A DNA stretch of 64,000 nucleotides, taken from positions 429,140,319-429,204,318 of the forward strand of contig NC_066584.1 in assembly GCF_024323335.1 (NCBI RefSeq), in the 5' to 3' direction. Source of the stretch: Lathyrus oleraceus (Eukaryota; Streptophyta; Magnoliopsida; Fabales; Fabaceae). The stretch's first letter is position 1, and each line of letters starts with the position of its first letter. A model generated the notes under the pieces. The model was not told the DNA's origin, made no database searches, and was given only the letters and a program-made list of their open reading frames with translations. Positions 31,794 to 44,137 of this stretch are shown here, one piece after another. A program made the position numbers and the translations under genes.

Positions 31794-33937
31794 TGTCATA
31801 CGGTGAACTGGACTTTTTGTGGTTTTAATCGCAATGTCGCGGTTAGCAAGAGTCGCCACCGACTTTTCTTTTATCCCATAAGGAAAGGTGGAAAAGAACA
31901 GGAAAGACCTTAATTTTAAATTCTTAGGTTCGGGAGGTACTTTATACGAAGGGAAGGTGTTAGGCACCCCTCGTATCCATGGTTATCCATGGGCTCTTAA
32001 TTGCTCAATCATTTATGTTTTCTAGGTTTGAAAAAGTGGTTGAGAAATGTATGAAAGATGTTTTGAAAATGAGAATTTAACTTTGTAATGATTCTTGCAT
32101 GAATGTATACAAAGTGGTTATCTCGTTTAATTTAGAAAATAGTTTAGAAAAATATAACTCGGCAATGATCCTAGTACGGATGTATGCTAAGTGGTGATTT
32201 TCCAAAAGAAGACGTTTGAAAGGTGCGAGGTACGAAAAGTATATTTTTTAGGTTATGACTGAGCAATTAAGGTTATACCTGTCCGAGGTCTTTCCGGGCA
32301 TTTCCCATCCTTATGAGGGTAAAACTGTCCTTACTATTGAGAAGCAAGTAGTTTATCCTTGGGATGTAGAAGGGTCATCGTAGGGTCATCGATTGGTCAT
32401 TGAAGGCAACAGTTGTGAGGATACCTTAACATTCGAAGGGACTATCATCATTTAACCGTAGGCTACGCCGAAGGGACATCGAGGGACAAAGTCGTATTTT
32501 CGAAGGCAACATCCGAGGGACTATAATTTATTTTATGATGATTTAACCGAAGGGTCTTTGCTAAGGGTATCCCCACATTCGCGGGACATGACCGATTTAT
32601 ATCGTAGTACCGTAAGGCCGCAAAAAGAGGTCCAAGATCACTTATTTAAAGGTCATATTTTAAAGTCAATTAAGTAATTAAGTCCATACTAAAATCAATG
32701 CATTAAAATTAATACATTAAAATTAAGACATTAAAATGAACACATTAAAATTAATTAGGCCACTTAGGATGAGTCTCCACAAGGGTATCCCACAAATAAA
32801 GTGGGAGACCTAAACAGCAATCTTTTCCCGGGACATATGAACCTTTGCAAAATTCAGCAAACGGGTTAGAATACCAAATCAGGGTGTAATCGAAGATTAC
32901 ACCAAAGCAGTAATAGTATCAGGTAAGCAAAGCATAGTTATAGTAAAACAGGTCAGGTGGGCAAGGGTCAAAACAGAGCGAAGAAACAGCGGCATCCATT
33001 ATAACAATTCAAAGTATCCAGGCATACTTAAGTCCACATGCAAACCCTCAAATATATTTATGAATCTCAATTATGATATCACATGTGAATTAGGAACATA
33101 AGGCGATAATAGTAACGCAAACCTGTTTGCAATGGAGTCGCAACCTTGAATGGGCCGATCGGGTAGAATTGAGCGGAGGTGACCTTGCTGCCGCCGTAAG
33201 ATTAGATTCGGTAAAAAGGCACACAATAGTTTCCGTTGTAGAAACTATTGTGCGAAAAGAATTAACTAAATACCAAAAGGGAATCCGGAATTGCAAAAGA
33301 AATAGTGTAGCACTTGTAAAACACAATGCCTAAGCTGCTGGAAAAGTAAATGTGCAAAAGCGAAAACGGCCACGGAAAAAGGAATGTGAAAAAGCCCCCT
33401 TTTTAGGTTTTCAAGGTGGCTATTTATATTAGTGTCATTAGGTCATGCATGCTGCCCAAAAAGTCTTCAACGTGCGCATGGATATAGTGGATGCAGGGCC
33501 CAACATTCCTCAACGGATCTTCAAGTCTCCGAAGCGTTACCCGCGCCTACAAAGTAGGGGAATGGTGTGACGTTCGTCACACCATGTGTGACGCCCGTCA
33601 CAGGGGTGTGTTGCGTGACGCTCGTCACGCCTTCTGTGACGCCCGTCACAAGGCTGTGTTGCGTGACGCTCGTCACGCCCTCTGTGACGTCCGTCACAGG
33701 CACAACATTTGTGTCTTGCGCTTTGGGCTGGGCTTTGCTGTTTGGTTCGTTTTCTTTTCTTTTTGCACCCCTTTTCCTCCGCTTCCAAATAAACCACTTT
33801 CATATTATCACTGGTGAGCGTGTAGGCCAGTTTGGGTCATTCGCGAACTGGGCCTTTGTTCCTTTAAGTGTCATAAAATGAGTCGGAGTGCCCTGAAATG
33901 TCTTGAAATATTAATGGGCAAATTTTGGGGTATGACA
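31794..33937 (-). repeat. 5' LTR of element E (2144 bp)
   Basis: Near-identical partner of 21514-23672, followed by the ATAAG target duplication (33938-33942). The TATA box is at 33421-33429 and the palindrome array at 33565-33698. Confidence 0.9.
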
Positions 33938-34741
33938 ATAAGCATTATAAAATATCATGTCATGTTAAGTAATTTAACACATTAATCACCCTAATCACAT
34001 CACACATTCAGTAACGGCACATCAACTCAAACATCATACTCAACACTAATACAACTCATATTCATACTCAATAGCAACACAACACACGTATAATATTGGA
34101 ATACATCCATTCATATTATACGCCATACATAAATTATGCAATGAGACTCCATGCATGCGGTACCGACTATTCGTGAACATATAGTTCAACTTCACCGACC
34201 AATCCAGGTACGGCTACCAAGCTCACTAGTCCCACTCATTTGAGACCTAGTGACTCACATCACTAATTCCTCACCATGGGAATTAGCTACCACCCCAAGG
34301 GCCATGCTATGCACGCTAATTCACCTAGCATGCAAACATCAACAACAGTCCAAAATGACTAACATCACTAATTCCTCACCATGGGAATTAGCTACCACCA
34401 TAAAGGCCACATATGCATGCTAATTCACCTAGCAATGCAACATCATCAACAATAATCCACAATGCACATATGCTCACACTCTAAGCCATAAAACAGTCCA
34501 TTCACAAGTAGATGCATAATATATACATTCACAACATTATGCATATCATCATACATCATCAACACATGTATCAAAACATCATATCATGTCAAATAATTAA
34601 TCACAGTATTAGCACACTCTACTAATACCCTTACTGCTCAAAACAACGGGAAATAATCCCTATTACATCGTACACCAATATAGGCAACCCTCAATTAGGT
34701 ACACAACATTTAAAAATCAATTTTTTCCACTCTGCAACAGT

Positions 34742-34992
34742 GTTAACCGGTTAACGCCCTGGGTTAACCGGTTAACGCAGCACAAACACGCTTCCTGCCC
34801 AAAACTTAACAGTGTTAACCGGTTAACGCCCTGGGTTAACCGGTTAACGCAGCACAAACAGCAATATCTCAGCAATCACAACAGTGTTAACCGGTTAACA
34901 CCCTGGGTTAACCGGTTAACGCAGACAAAACAGCAATTTTACACAATACAACACAGTGTTAACCGGTTAACACCCTGGGTTAACCGGTTAAC
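34742..34992. promoter_or_regulatory. GTTAACCGGTTAAC palindrome array in LTR C
   Basis: Eight copies of the perfect 14-base palindrome GTTAACCGGTTAAC are arranged as four pairs separated by CCCTGG-type spacers. In the other LTR two pairs lie at 40894-41000 and two at 62793-62899, split by element D. GGTTAA is a GT-1 (trihelix) site core and AACCG is MYB-like, so factor binding is possible. The array is about 440-700 bases downstream of the TATA box, within the probable transcript. Confidence 0.75.
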
Positions 34993-35435
34993 GCAAGACA
35001 GAAAGCTGTTCCTGCGCTAACACAAGGCAGAATGCAGAATTCTCCGCATTTTCCGCCGTTGGAGGACTTCCGGACCTCCGATTCCAATTCCGTAAAAAGC
35101 TATACGTTCGGGAAAAACACGACTCACACAATACCGATTCAATTACAGTTTTAACACAGCTTATCCAACATAATTTTCAGCATTCATAATCCCAATTAGG
35201 GTCAATTCAACGGTTTATCACTACCCATTACATGCTAACCCATAATACCAATTAAACGACGATAAACCCCCTTTACCTGAGTTAATCCGGCAATCTCTAA
35301 GCTCCAAGCTTTTCTCTTCTCCAATCTTCTTCCTCTTGCTCTGCCTCTTTGCCCTTTCTCCACTTCCTCAATCGCTTCTCTGTTTCACGTGAAAACTTTC
35401 TTTTCCAAATGAGACTCTTTTTCCTTATTTCCAAC

Positions 35436-35442
35436 TTATATA
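35436..35442 (-). promoter_or_regulatory. TATA box of LTR C
   Basis: The minus strand reads AAATATATAAGTTGG about 125 bases into the LTR. It is followed by a CACGTG G-box-like motif (ACGTGAAAC context near 35388) and a GAAG-rich leader. Confidence 0.5.
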
Positions 35443-35567
35443 TTTTCCAATAATTATTATTTCAATAATAATAATAATCCAATAATATTCCAAATTATTT
35501 AATTAAATTAATAAATATAATATTAACTTAAATTAAATAATTATCTTATTTTTATCGGGGTGTTACA

Positions 35568-35581
35568 ACTCTCCCCCACTA
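35568..35581 (-). promoter_or_regulatory. Polypurine tract of element C
   Basis: The minus strand reads AGTGGGGGAGAGT directly before the 3' LTR. Confidence 0.8.
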
Positions 35582-35609
35582 AAAGAGTTTTCGTCCTCGA
35601 AAACATACC

Positions 35610-38600
35610 TCAAGCGAATAACTCCGGATAAGACTCCTTCATCTGACTCTCCAGTTCCCAAGTCACATTGCCACCTACTGGTCCTCCCCAAGCTACCTTC
35701 ACCAAGGCAATCTCTTTACCCCGTAACTGCTTCAACTCTCGATCCTCGATCCTCATAGGTAATGTTTCAATAGTCAGGTTATCTCTCACCTGTACATCAT
35801 CTACTCGGACCACATGCGACGGATCATGAATGTACTTCCTCAACTGAGACACATGAAAAACCTCATGCAAATTCGCAAGCGACGGCGGTAAAGCGATACG
35901 ATAGGCTACCTCCCCTATCCTCTCCAAAATCTGATAGGGACCAATAAATCGAGGTGTCAACTTCTTTGACTTCAAAGCTCGACCAACCCCAGTTATCGGA
36001 GTAACACGAAGAAACACATGATCTCCCTCTTGGAACTCAAGTGACTTCCTCCTCTTGTCATGATAACTCTTCTGACGACTCTGAGCAATTCTCATCTTCT
36101 CCTGAATCATCTTAATCTTTTCCGTAGTTTGTTGAACAATCTCCGGTCCAACCACAGCACTCTCACCGGACTCATACCAACATAAAGGTGTCCGACATCT
36201 CCTACCATGCAAAGCTTCAAACGGTGCCATACCAATGCTCGAATGAAAACTATTGTTGTAGGTAAACTCAATCAAAGGCAACGGTTGCATTAGCCCAGAC
36301 GGCTTCTGATGCTCAATCTTTGACTTCTGACAAGTCAAACAAGAATAAACAAAACTCGCAATTTCTCTTTTCATTCCCGGCCACCAAAATAACTTTTTCA
36401 AATCATGATACATCTTCGTAGCTCCAGGATGAATACTCAGGCCACTACGATGTCCTTCCTCCAGAATACTCTTCTTAAGTTCGGTAACATTCGGAATACA
36501 CACCCGATTACCAATTTTCAAAACACCATTCTCATCAACTCTGAATTCACCACCTTGACCTTGATTCACTAAAGTCAACTTATCAACCAAAAGCACATCA
36601 TATTTCTGACCCTCTCTAATCTCATCCAAAATACCACTCGTTAACTTCAACATTCCCAATTTAACACTATTGTGAGTACTTTCACACACCAAACTCAAGT
36701 CTCTAAACTGCTCAATTAAATCCAATTCTTTAACCATTAACATAGACATATGTAATGATTTCCGACTCAATGCATCAGCCACTACATTTGCTTTACCCGG
36801 ATGGTAATTCAAACCAAAGTCATAATCCTTCAGAAACTCTAACCATCTCCTCTGTCTCATATTCAGCTCTTTCTGATCAAACAAATACTTTAAACTTTTA
36901 TGGTCACTGAAAACCTCAAATCTTGACCCATACAAGTAATGCCTCCATAACTTCAGAACAAACACCACAGCTGCCAACTCTAAATCGTGTGTTGGATAGT
37001 TCCTCTCATGAACCCTCAGTTGTCTCGAAGCATAAGCTATAACCTGCTTATTCTGCATCAACACACCACCCAAACCCAACAATGAAGCATCACAGTAAAC
37101 CTCAAATGATTCCGACGGACTCGGTAATATCAGAATAGGAGCAGTAGTTAACCTTCTCTTTAACTCTTGGAAACCTTCTTCACATTTTGAGTCCCAAACA
37201 AACGCTTGCCCCTTTCTGGTCAACATCGTCAACGGTAACGCCAACTTAGAAAATCTCTCAATGAACTTCCTATAATAACCAGCCAATCCAAGGAAACTTC
37301 GAATCTCAGCAACAGACTTCGGAGCTTCCCACTTAGACACCGCCTCTATCTTAGAAGGATTAACAGCAACACCACCTCTTGAAATCACATGACCAAGAAA
37401 ACTAACCTCCTCTAACCAAAATTCACACTTGGATAGTTTAGCAAATAACTTCTTTTCTCGTAGAACTTCTAAAACCACTCTCAAATGCTCAGCATGCTCT
37501 TCTTCAGATTTCGAATACACCAAAATGTCATCAATAAACACCACAACAAACTTATCTAGGTACGGATGGAAAATCCTATTCATATACTCCATAAATACTC
37601 CAGGCGCATTAGTCACACCAAAAGGCATTACAGAATACTCATAATGTCCATACCTTGTTCTGAAAGCAGTCTTCTGAATATCCTCAGTTTTCACATGTAT
37701 CTGATGATATCCCGATCTCAAATCTATCTTGCTGAACACACTCGCACCAACCAACTGATCCATCAAATCATCAATCCTCGGCAAAGGATACCGATTCTTG
37801 ATCGTCACTTTATTCAGTTGCCTGTAGTCCACACACAACCTCATAGTACCTTCTTTCTTCTTAACCAATAACACTGGTGCACCCCAAGGTGACACACTCG
37901 GACGAATAAATCTCTTATCCAACAGATCTTCCAACTGACTCTTCAATTCAGTTAACTCAACAGCAGACATACGATACGGAGCCATCGATATCGGTCTAGT
38001 ACCAGGTACCAAATCAATCGAGAACTCAACTTCACGCTCTGGCGGTAATTCATTCACTTCTTCAGGAAACACATCAGGAAAATCACACACCACTGCTAGA
38101 TCACAAATCACCAGTTTATCTTTAGCCTCCAAAGTCGCTAACAGCATAAACAACTCTGCCCCATCTGCTACTTCCTCATTCACCTGCCCGGCTGATAGAA
38201 ACAAACTCTTTCCTTCCTCAATCTCAGGAAATATCACAGTCTTATCAAAACAGTTGATAGAAACTCGATTAAACACCAACCAGTTCATACCCAGAATAAC
38301 ATCAATCTGCACTAGTGGAAGACACGCAAGGTGTATCCCAAAGTCTCTATCAAAAATACTCAAAGGGCAATTTAAACAAACTGAAGTAGTAGTCACTGAA
38401 CCCTTCGCAGGAGTATCAATCACCATACTACCATGCATCTCAGATATCTCTAACTTAAGTTTCACAGCACAATCCAAAGATATAAAGGAATGAGTAGCAC
38501 CGGTGTCAATAATAGTTACAAGAGGAAAGCCATTAATATAACACGTACCTCGGATCAAACGATCATCTGCAAAAGTCTCAGAACCCGATAAAGCAAAGAC

Positions 38601-39575
38601 CTTGCCTCCCGACTGATTCTCCTTCTTTGGCTTAGGACACTGTGGACTGATATGACCCACCTCTCCACAGTTGAAACAAGTCAGAGTCTTCAACCGGCAC
38701 TCTGCAACCAAATGACCACCTTTACCACACTTGAAACACTTCTTCTCAGCACTGGTACACTCGTGGAAACGATGTCCCGCCTGACCACATCTGTAACACT
38801 TAGCAGGGGCACTGGAGTCTCCCCCACTAGGCCTCTTCATCACACCCGGCCTCTGAAAACCTTTGCCAGCTGCATACGGTTTTCCACGGTCATTCTGATT
38901 CTTGCCTTTCCTATCAACCCTTTGCTGATAGCTCTCTGCTCTGGCCTTGGTATCCTGTTCAAAAATCCTGCAACAGTCTACCAAATCTGAAAACACTCTA
39001 ATCCGCTGATACCCAATAGCCTGCTTGATCTCGGGACGTAACCCATTCTCAAACTTCACACATTTTGAAAATTCTCCAGCCGCCTCATCATAGGGAGTGT
39101 AATACTTTGACAGCTCTGTGAACTTAGCAGCATACTCAGTAACAGACCTGTTACCCTGCTTCAATTCCAAGAACTCTATCTCTTTCTTTCCTCTGACATC
39201 CTCTGGAAAGTACTTCCTCAGAAATCTCTCTCTGAACACAGCCCAAGTAATCTCAGCATTCCCAGCAGATTCCAACTCAGTGCGGGTAGCAACCCACCAA
39301 TCATCTGCTTCCTCTGACAGCATATGCGTACCGAACCTGACCTTCTGGTTATCGGCACACTCAGTCACTCGGAAGATCCTCTCTATCTCCTTCAACCACT
39401 TCTGAGCACCATCTGGATCGTATGCTCCCTTGAACATTGGAGGATTGTTCTTCTGGAACTCACTCAGTTGACGAGCAGCTCCCATGCCTACAACATTCGG
39501 ATTCCCTCCATGTACTCCAGCTAGCATACCCAGAGCCTCAGCAATCGCAGCATCGTCTCTACCTCTTCCAGCCAT
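35610..39575 (-). CDS. Tekay-type gag-pol polyprotein lacking the integrase core
   Basis: A single 1321-codon frame. Domains in order: gag (about 40-240), three CCHC zinc knuckles (260-273, 280-293, 300-313), protease with DTGAT (about 356), RT with FIDDIL (680-685), RNase H from YCDAS (about 828), integrase zinc-binding region ([20 protein letters not shown]... to CLTCQKSK), GPY/F region ([20 protein letters not shown]) and a C-terminal chromodomain (about 1265-1321). At residue 1098 (36277-36284) GLMQPL runs straight into [11 protein letters not shown]. The catalytic core with its Asp/Asp/Glu triad is missing without loss of frame. The family makes all replication proteins from this precursor; this one should reverse-transcribe but cannot integrate by itself. 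The start Met 125 bases from the LTR follows the primer site. Confidence 0.93.
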   Translation of the reverse strand: MAGRGRDDAAIAEALGMLAGVHGGNPNVVGMGAARQLSEFQKNNPPMFKGAYDPDGAQKWLKEIERIFRVTECADNQKVRFGTHMLSEEADDWWVATRTELESAGNAEITWAVFRERFLRKYFPEDVRGKKEIEFLELKQGNRSVTEYAAKFTELSKYYTPYDEAAGEFSKCVKFENGLRPEIKQAIGYQRIRVFSDLVDCCRIFEQDTKARAESYQQRVDRKGKNQNDRGKPYAAGKGFQRPGVMKRPSGGDSSAPAKCYRCGQAGHRFHECTSAEKKCFKCGKGGHLVAECRLKTLTCFNCGEVGHISPQCPKPKKENQSGGKVFALSGSETFADDRLIRGTCYINGFPLVTIIDTGATHSFISLDCAVKLKLEISEMHGSMVIDTPAKGSVTTTSVCLNCPLSIFDRDFGIHLACLPLVQIDVILGMNWLVFNRVSINCFDKTVIFPEIEEGKSLFLSAGQVNEEVADGAELFMLLATLEAKDKLVICDLAVVCDFPDVFPEEVNELPPEREVEFSIDLVPGTRPISMAPYRMSAVELTELKSQLEDLLDKRFIRPSVSPWGAPVLLVKKKEGTMRLCVDYRQLNKVTIKNRYPLPRIDDLMDQLVGASVFSKIDLRSGYHQIHVKTEDIQKTAFRTRYGHYEYSVMPFGVTNAPGVFMEYMNRIFHPYLDKFVVVFIDDILVYSKSEEEHAEHLRVVLEVLREKKLFAKLSKCEFWLEEVSFLGHVISRGGVAVNPSKIEAVSKWEAPKSVAEIRSFLGLAGYYRKFIERFSKLALPLTMLTRKGQAFVWDSKCEEGFQELKRRLTTAPILILPSPSESFEVYCDASLLGLGGVLMQNKQVIAYASRQLRVHERNYPTHDLELAAVVFVLKLWRHYLYGSRFEVFSDHKSLKYLFDQKELNMRQRRWLEFLKDYDFGLNYHPGKANVVADALSRKSLHMSMLMVKELDLIEQFRDLSLVCESTHNSVKLGMLKLTSGILDEIREGQKYDVLLVDKLTLVNQGQGGEFRVDENGVLKIGNRVCIPNVTELKKSILEEGHRSGLSIHPGATKMYHDLKKLFWWPGMKREIASFVYSCLTCQKSKIEHQKPSGLMQPLPLIEFTYNNSFHSSIGMAPFEALHGRRCRTPLCWYESGESAVVGPEIVQQTTEKIKMIQEKMRIAQSRQKSYHDKRRKSLEFQEGDHVFLRVTPITGVGRALKSKKLTPRFIGPYQILERIGEVAYRIALPPSLANLHEVFHVSQLRKYIHDPSHVVRVDDVQVRDNLTIETLPMRIEDRELKQLRGKEIALVKVAWGGPVGGNVTWELESQMKESYPELFA

Positions 39576-39684
39576 CTCTATTCTGAAAACCCAACAAGCT
39601 AAAACAATAAGTACTGATAGGGTTACACAACACCTATCCCGTACAGGGGAAACAGAATAATTACGACTCGACTCGACCGACTAT

Positions 39685-39696
39685 GCTCTGATACCA
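39685..39696 (-). promoter_or_regulatory. tRNA-iMet primer-binding site of element C
   Basis: The minus strand reads TTAG then TGGTATCAGAGC directly after the 5' LTR. This matches the 3' end complement of initiator methionine tRNA, used by most plant Ty3/gypsy chromoviruses. Confidence 0.9.
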
Positions 39697-39700
39697 CTAA

Positions 39701-41007
39701 TGTAACACCCTTCTAAAATACCCCAAATATTTAATTAAAATAACAACATATATAAATCAGAGTAAATATGCAATCAAGGGTGTCACACAATTATTTCACA
39801 CCATTCATCATAATATTTAGTCATGCTCATTATTTAACTCAAAAACATATAGCATTGCACAATACGCAGCGGATAGAGATCAAATCGATCATTCAAAACA
39901 TGTAACATACTACATGTAAACTGGTTCAACAATCATCAACAACACAATTAAAATGTTCCCTCCCGATGTTACATCTATCAGAGCACGACCCACTAAGGAG
40001 ACTACACTAGACTCCAAGCACTAGCTTTTACTCAATCACTGCTCGTTACCTGAAAAATAGTTGTAAGGGTGAGTTCCTCAATCGATATAATAAGCATTAT
40101 AAAATATCATGTCATGTTAAGTAATTTAACACATTAATCACCCTAATCACATCACACATTCAGTAACGGCACATCAACTCAAACATCATACTCAACACCA
40201 ATACAACTCATATTCATACTCAATAGCAACACAACACACGTATAATATTGGAATACATCCATTCATATTATACGCCATACATAAATTATGCAATGAGACT
40301 CCATGCATGCGGTACCGACTATTCGTGAACATATAGTTCAACTTCACCGACCAATCCAGGTACGGCTACCAAGCTCACTAGTCCCACTCATTTGAGACCT
40401 AGTGACTCACATCACTAATTCCTCACCATGGGAATTAGCTACCACCCCAAGGGCCATGCTATGCACGCTAATTCACCTAGCATGCAAACATCAACAACAG
40501 TCCAAAATGACTAACATCACTAATTCCTCACCATGGGAATTAGCTACCACCATAAAGGCCACATATGCATGCTAATTCACCTAGCAATGCAACATCATCA
40601 ACAATAATCCACAATGCACATATGCTCACACTCTAAGCCATAAAACAGTCCATTCACAAGTAGATGCATAATATATACATTCACAACATTATGCATATCA
40701 TCATACATCATCAACACATGTATCAAAACATCATATCATGTCAAATAATTAATCACAGTATTAGCACACTCTACTAATACCCTTACTGCTCAAAACAACG
40801 GGAAATAATCCCTATTACATCGTACACCAATATAGGCAACCCTCAATTAAGTACACAACATTTAAAAATCAATTTTTTCCACTCTGCAACAGTGTTAACC
40901 GGTTAACGCCCTGGGTTAACCGGTTAACGCAGCACAAACACGCTTCCTGCCCAAAACTTAACAGTGTTAACCGGTTAACGCCCTGGGTTAACCGGTTAAC
41001 GCAGCAC
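39701..41007 (-). repeat. 5' LTR of element C, part 1
   Basis: Matches 21120-21513 plus 33943-34855. It is broken by element D after the second palindrome pair. AGCAC (41003-41007) is the left target duplication of D. The intact GATATAATAAGCATTATAAA sequence near 40083 shows the empty site of element E. Confidence 0.9.
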
Positions 41008-41309
41008 TGTCGCATTACGCGAAAAACCGGCGGGAAAAAAAGAACAACAGAGCCACCACCGTGCGTTATTTATCCCAAAAGAGGGAAAGGAAACGCTCGA
41101 AGTAAACCTAGGAAAGAACATGGTCTCGCGACCAAAGAGAATGGGTTCGGGAGTCGGTTATGCGAAGGGAAGGTATTAGCACCCCTACGCATCCGTCGTA
41201 CTCGACGGGATCCACGCACAAATAGAAAGGAAAATGGTTGCTAAAACACTGCTCACACACACACACACTGGCTGAAGGAGACAAAAGAAACTGACTGAAA
41301 CTGACTCGG

Positions 41310-41415
41310 CAGGATATCGCATCCTGGGCCTACTTAGTCTATCAGGCATAGACATCAGAGTCGAAGTAGTTCGGACTGGGGAAACGACACATGCTCGCTA
41401 GGATATCGCATCCTA
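41310..41415. other. Paired-change hairpins AGGAT-ATCGC-ATCCT in LTR D
   Basis: CAGGAT/ATCCTG (41310-41326) and TAGGAT/ATCCTA (41399-41415) share the loop ATCGC but differ by a C-G to T-A change in the outer pair. Copies in the right LTR are at 58107-58123 and 58196-58212. Confidence 0.6.
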
Positions 41416-42017
41416 CGCATACGTATCTTCTCGGACGAGAGAAGAATCAGAGCATTCGTAGCTCGGCTGACACGCACACAAAAAACGCAGGCAAAGGCAA
41501 ACGTGGAGCCCGAATGCCAATCACTGGACTTACATCAGCATCCGAACCAAAACACACACAAAAGGGCAAACGTGGAGCCTGAATGCCAATCGCTAGGCTT
41601 ACATCAGCATCCGAACCAAACACACGCACACTGGAACCCAAATGCCACTCGATGGACTTACATCAGCTTCCAAGCACACAACAACACAACAAGTTAATAG
41701 GGAGTCGGGGACTCGAGCCTATAACTGTCAAACACACACTCAAACAAACAGACAACAAATTGCTAAGGAGTCAGGCACTCGAGCCTAGCAACTATCAAAC
41801 AACACACACAAAAAAGAAAAAGGGCGCCCGGAGAGATCAGCTCAATCTCCTGCCTACATACTTCATCTGGTATGAAGATCAGGGCGATGTAGTTCCCCTA
41901 CGGAGGGACACAGGACTAGCCTAACCAGATAACAGAGGGAGACACAACTAGGGAGACTACGACTCGAGCCTAGATGTTATCATGCAAAATCATCCCTAAG
42001 TTAAGGTTTCTAGCTAA

Positions 42018-42132
42018 CTGGCACAGGGAGCCAGCCTATCCTAGACATGACTTGCACAGGAAGCAAGCCACACACACACTTAACTTGCACAGGAAGCAAG
42101 CCAAGCACCACCTATCTTGCACAGGAAGCAAG
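42018..42132. other. Paired-change hairpins CTKGC-ACAGGRA-GCMAG in LTR D
   Basis: One CTGGC/GCCAG hairpin (42018-42034) and three CTTGC/GCAAG hairpins (42051-42067, 42084-42100, 42116-42132) enclose ACAGGGA or ACAGGAA. The middle stem pair changes on both sides together. Confidence 0.6.
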
Positions 42133-44105
42133 TCAAACAAACATACAAGCACAGATAGCACACACTATACACAAGCAAGTGGCTCAAACAAGGGTTAGGT
42201 TTTAGTCGAGGGGTCATATCAACCTCAACAAACAAACCTCTGGAACTGGGTGAATGTGCTCTTAACCTTGCCATTGAGGGGCTAAGGTGAAGCAGATGAA
42301 AGGTGAGTGAAGATAAGACTTCACAGCTCTTATCCCTGGCCTGGGAGAGCTTAAGACAAGAATGTGTGGGTTCAGAAAGTGGGAACCCTTCTACACATTT
42401 GAAACTGACTCAACTGTACAATTGTACAAGATCTTGGGTTTGTATCTACAATGCATCAACACAGTGGTGTGAGCAAAACAGATGACACACAGAATAGCAG
42501 GGGATAGATTGCATATCCCTTGGGTTCTGCCAATTGCCTCTTCACTTAGGAGGTCTTTGACTCTATGCAAGGACAAAATTAAACATCCACAAACATTGCC
42601 TCTTAAGGAGGACTTCAGACAGTCGCCTGGCCAAGTAACAGACCAGGTCTTCCAGACTACATGAAGTTAGGAAGTTATACCTCAATGCAAATTGCTCTTA
42701 AGCAAAGCAAAGCAAAGTTCACAAGGAACTAAAAGCAACTAAAGTACCTGAAATCAGTCAAGCACAGTTAGTATACAAGTCAAAGTTAAATCAAAATGAA
42801 GCAGATATCAACCAGTCAACACAAGCAAGTGGATATGCAAGGCACAAGGCTCAAGGCATGTGAGTCAAGCCACCTACAAAACAAACAAGTTAATCAATGA
42901 TATTCAAGCAAGCTCAATCAAAAAGAATTGGTCTCATTGGTCATTGGATGGTCAACCTGAAAACATGAGCTCAAAGGTGAGTAACAGGACCACTAGGACA
43001 AGCCTAGGGTCAAAAGAGAATGAAAAAGTTAAAACAGCAAATGGTAAGCATCCAAATTCATGTTCGAACAATCAAGAAACAAAACCAATTGGGTTCACAT
43101 TCATATCATGCATCATCATCAATTCATAAGCAAAAGAAGTCAAAGCATGGCATTTAGAAGCTCATAGAAGTCAACAGCAAGACTTGCATCAAAAGCAAAC
43201 TAAAACATTTCCAAAAATCACCAAATAAATCATGATCAATCACAACCCACAGCATGGTAAGCATGTAAAATTTCATCTCATTTGGACAAGTGGAAGGCAG
43301 TCAATGAAAATCAGAAAGTCAAAGCAATTTTGAACATGCTCAAAGAAGTCAACCAAACATGCATCAACTTGAAAAATTCATAAATCAGGAATGGCATATG
43401 ATAAATGAATGGGACTAAAACCATGGCAAAGATGAGGATGTCTAGTTATCTCATGTAAAATGTCATGTCCATCCAATAAAGTATGAGAATTTCACAAATG
43501 AAATGGGAACATGTGTCACACAAAGTCAACATTTGACTAGACAGGGGAGAAAATCTCAAACAATTAGGAAATGCCACAAATAATTCCAAGAAAATTCACA
43601 TGTAAACTAGACATACAAGAGTAGGTTCATGCAAAAAATCAGATCAATTGGAGGTCAAGAAGCATGGATACAAAAATCATGAAGTTGCACATCAATGGTG
43701 TGACACAAATTGTCACACCCTAATTCAAAAAATCATAACTCACAAACCAGCAATGATAAATTCACAAACTCTACACCAAAATCACCATGAATGTGTCTAG
43801 TTTAAGCACAGAAAATTTGGGAGCCACTGGATAAAGTATCATCATTTCACAAATGTTTTGGCAAAGTGTACAAAATATGCATACATGTCACAAACCCTCA
43901 TGCCAATTAAAAACCATTGATCACAAAATTCTGGAAAAATCATGATAAAAAACTAGAGATCCATATGAACACAATGCAAAAATTCCCACTGGATTTGGAT
44001 TTGAAATGAATAAAATATGAATTTTGCAAGATTGATGATCAAAGTGAAATAAAATGAATTGATTTAAAATTAAAACGTGGAATGGCAGTTTGGTAATAAT
44101 GCATT

Positions 44106-44137
44106 CATTAAGTGGAACGCAGCGTTCCAACTTAATG
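44106..44137. promoter_or_regulatory. Imperfect 32-base palindrome in LTR D
   Basis: A 15-base arm CATTAAGTGGAACGC is followed by an inverted arm with one extra A (GCGTTCCAACTTAATG). It is repeated at 60917-60948 in the other LTR. Confidence 0.6.

Larger units (their letters stand above)
21514..33937 (-). mobile_element. Element E: non-autonomous Ogre-type retrotransposon (12.4 kb)
   Basis: Two LTRs (2159 and 2144 bases) begin TGTCATAC and end GTATGACA, and ATAAG flanks both sides. On the minus strand the order is LTR, tRNA-Arg primer site, ORF1, gag fused to the tail of the protease region, a much reduced pol, a long 3' UTR with tandem repeats, a purine tract, then LTR. ORF1 upstream of gag, the tRNA-Arg primer and the repeat-rich 3' UTR are known Ogre traits. 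It inserted in the 3' LTR of element C. Confidence 0.9.
33943..35567 (-). repeat. 3' LTR of element C, part 2
   Basis: Continues the LTR broken at 21513 and ends GGGTGTTACA. It contains the GTTAACCGGTTAAC array and, near its transcriptional start side, a TATA box (35436-35442, minus strand). The direct repeat CATCACTAATTCCTCACCAT is seen at about 34258 and 34363. Confidence 0.9.
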
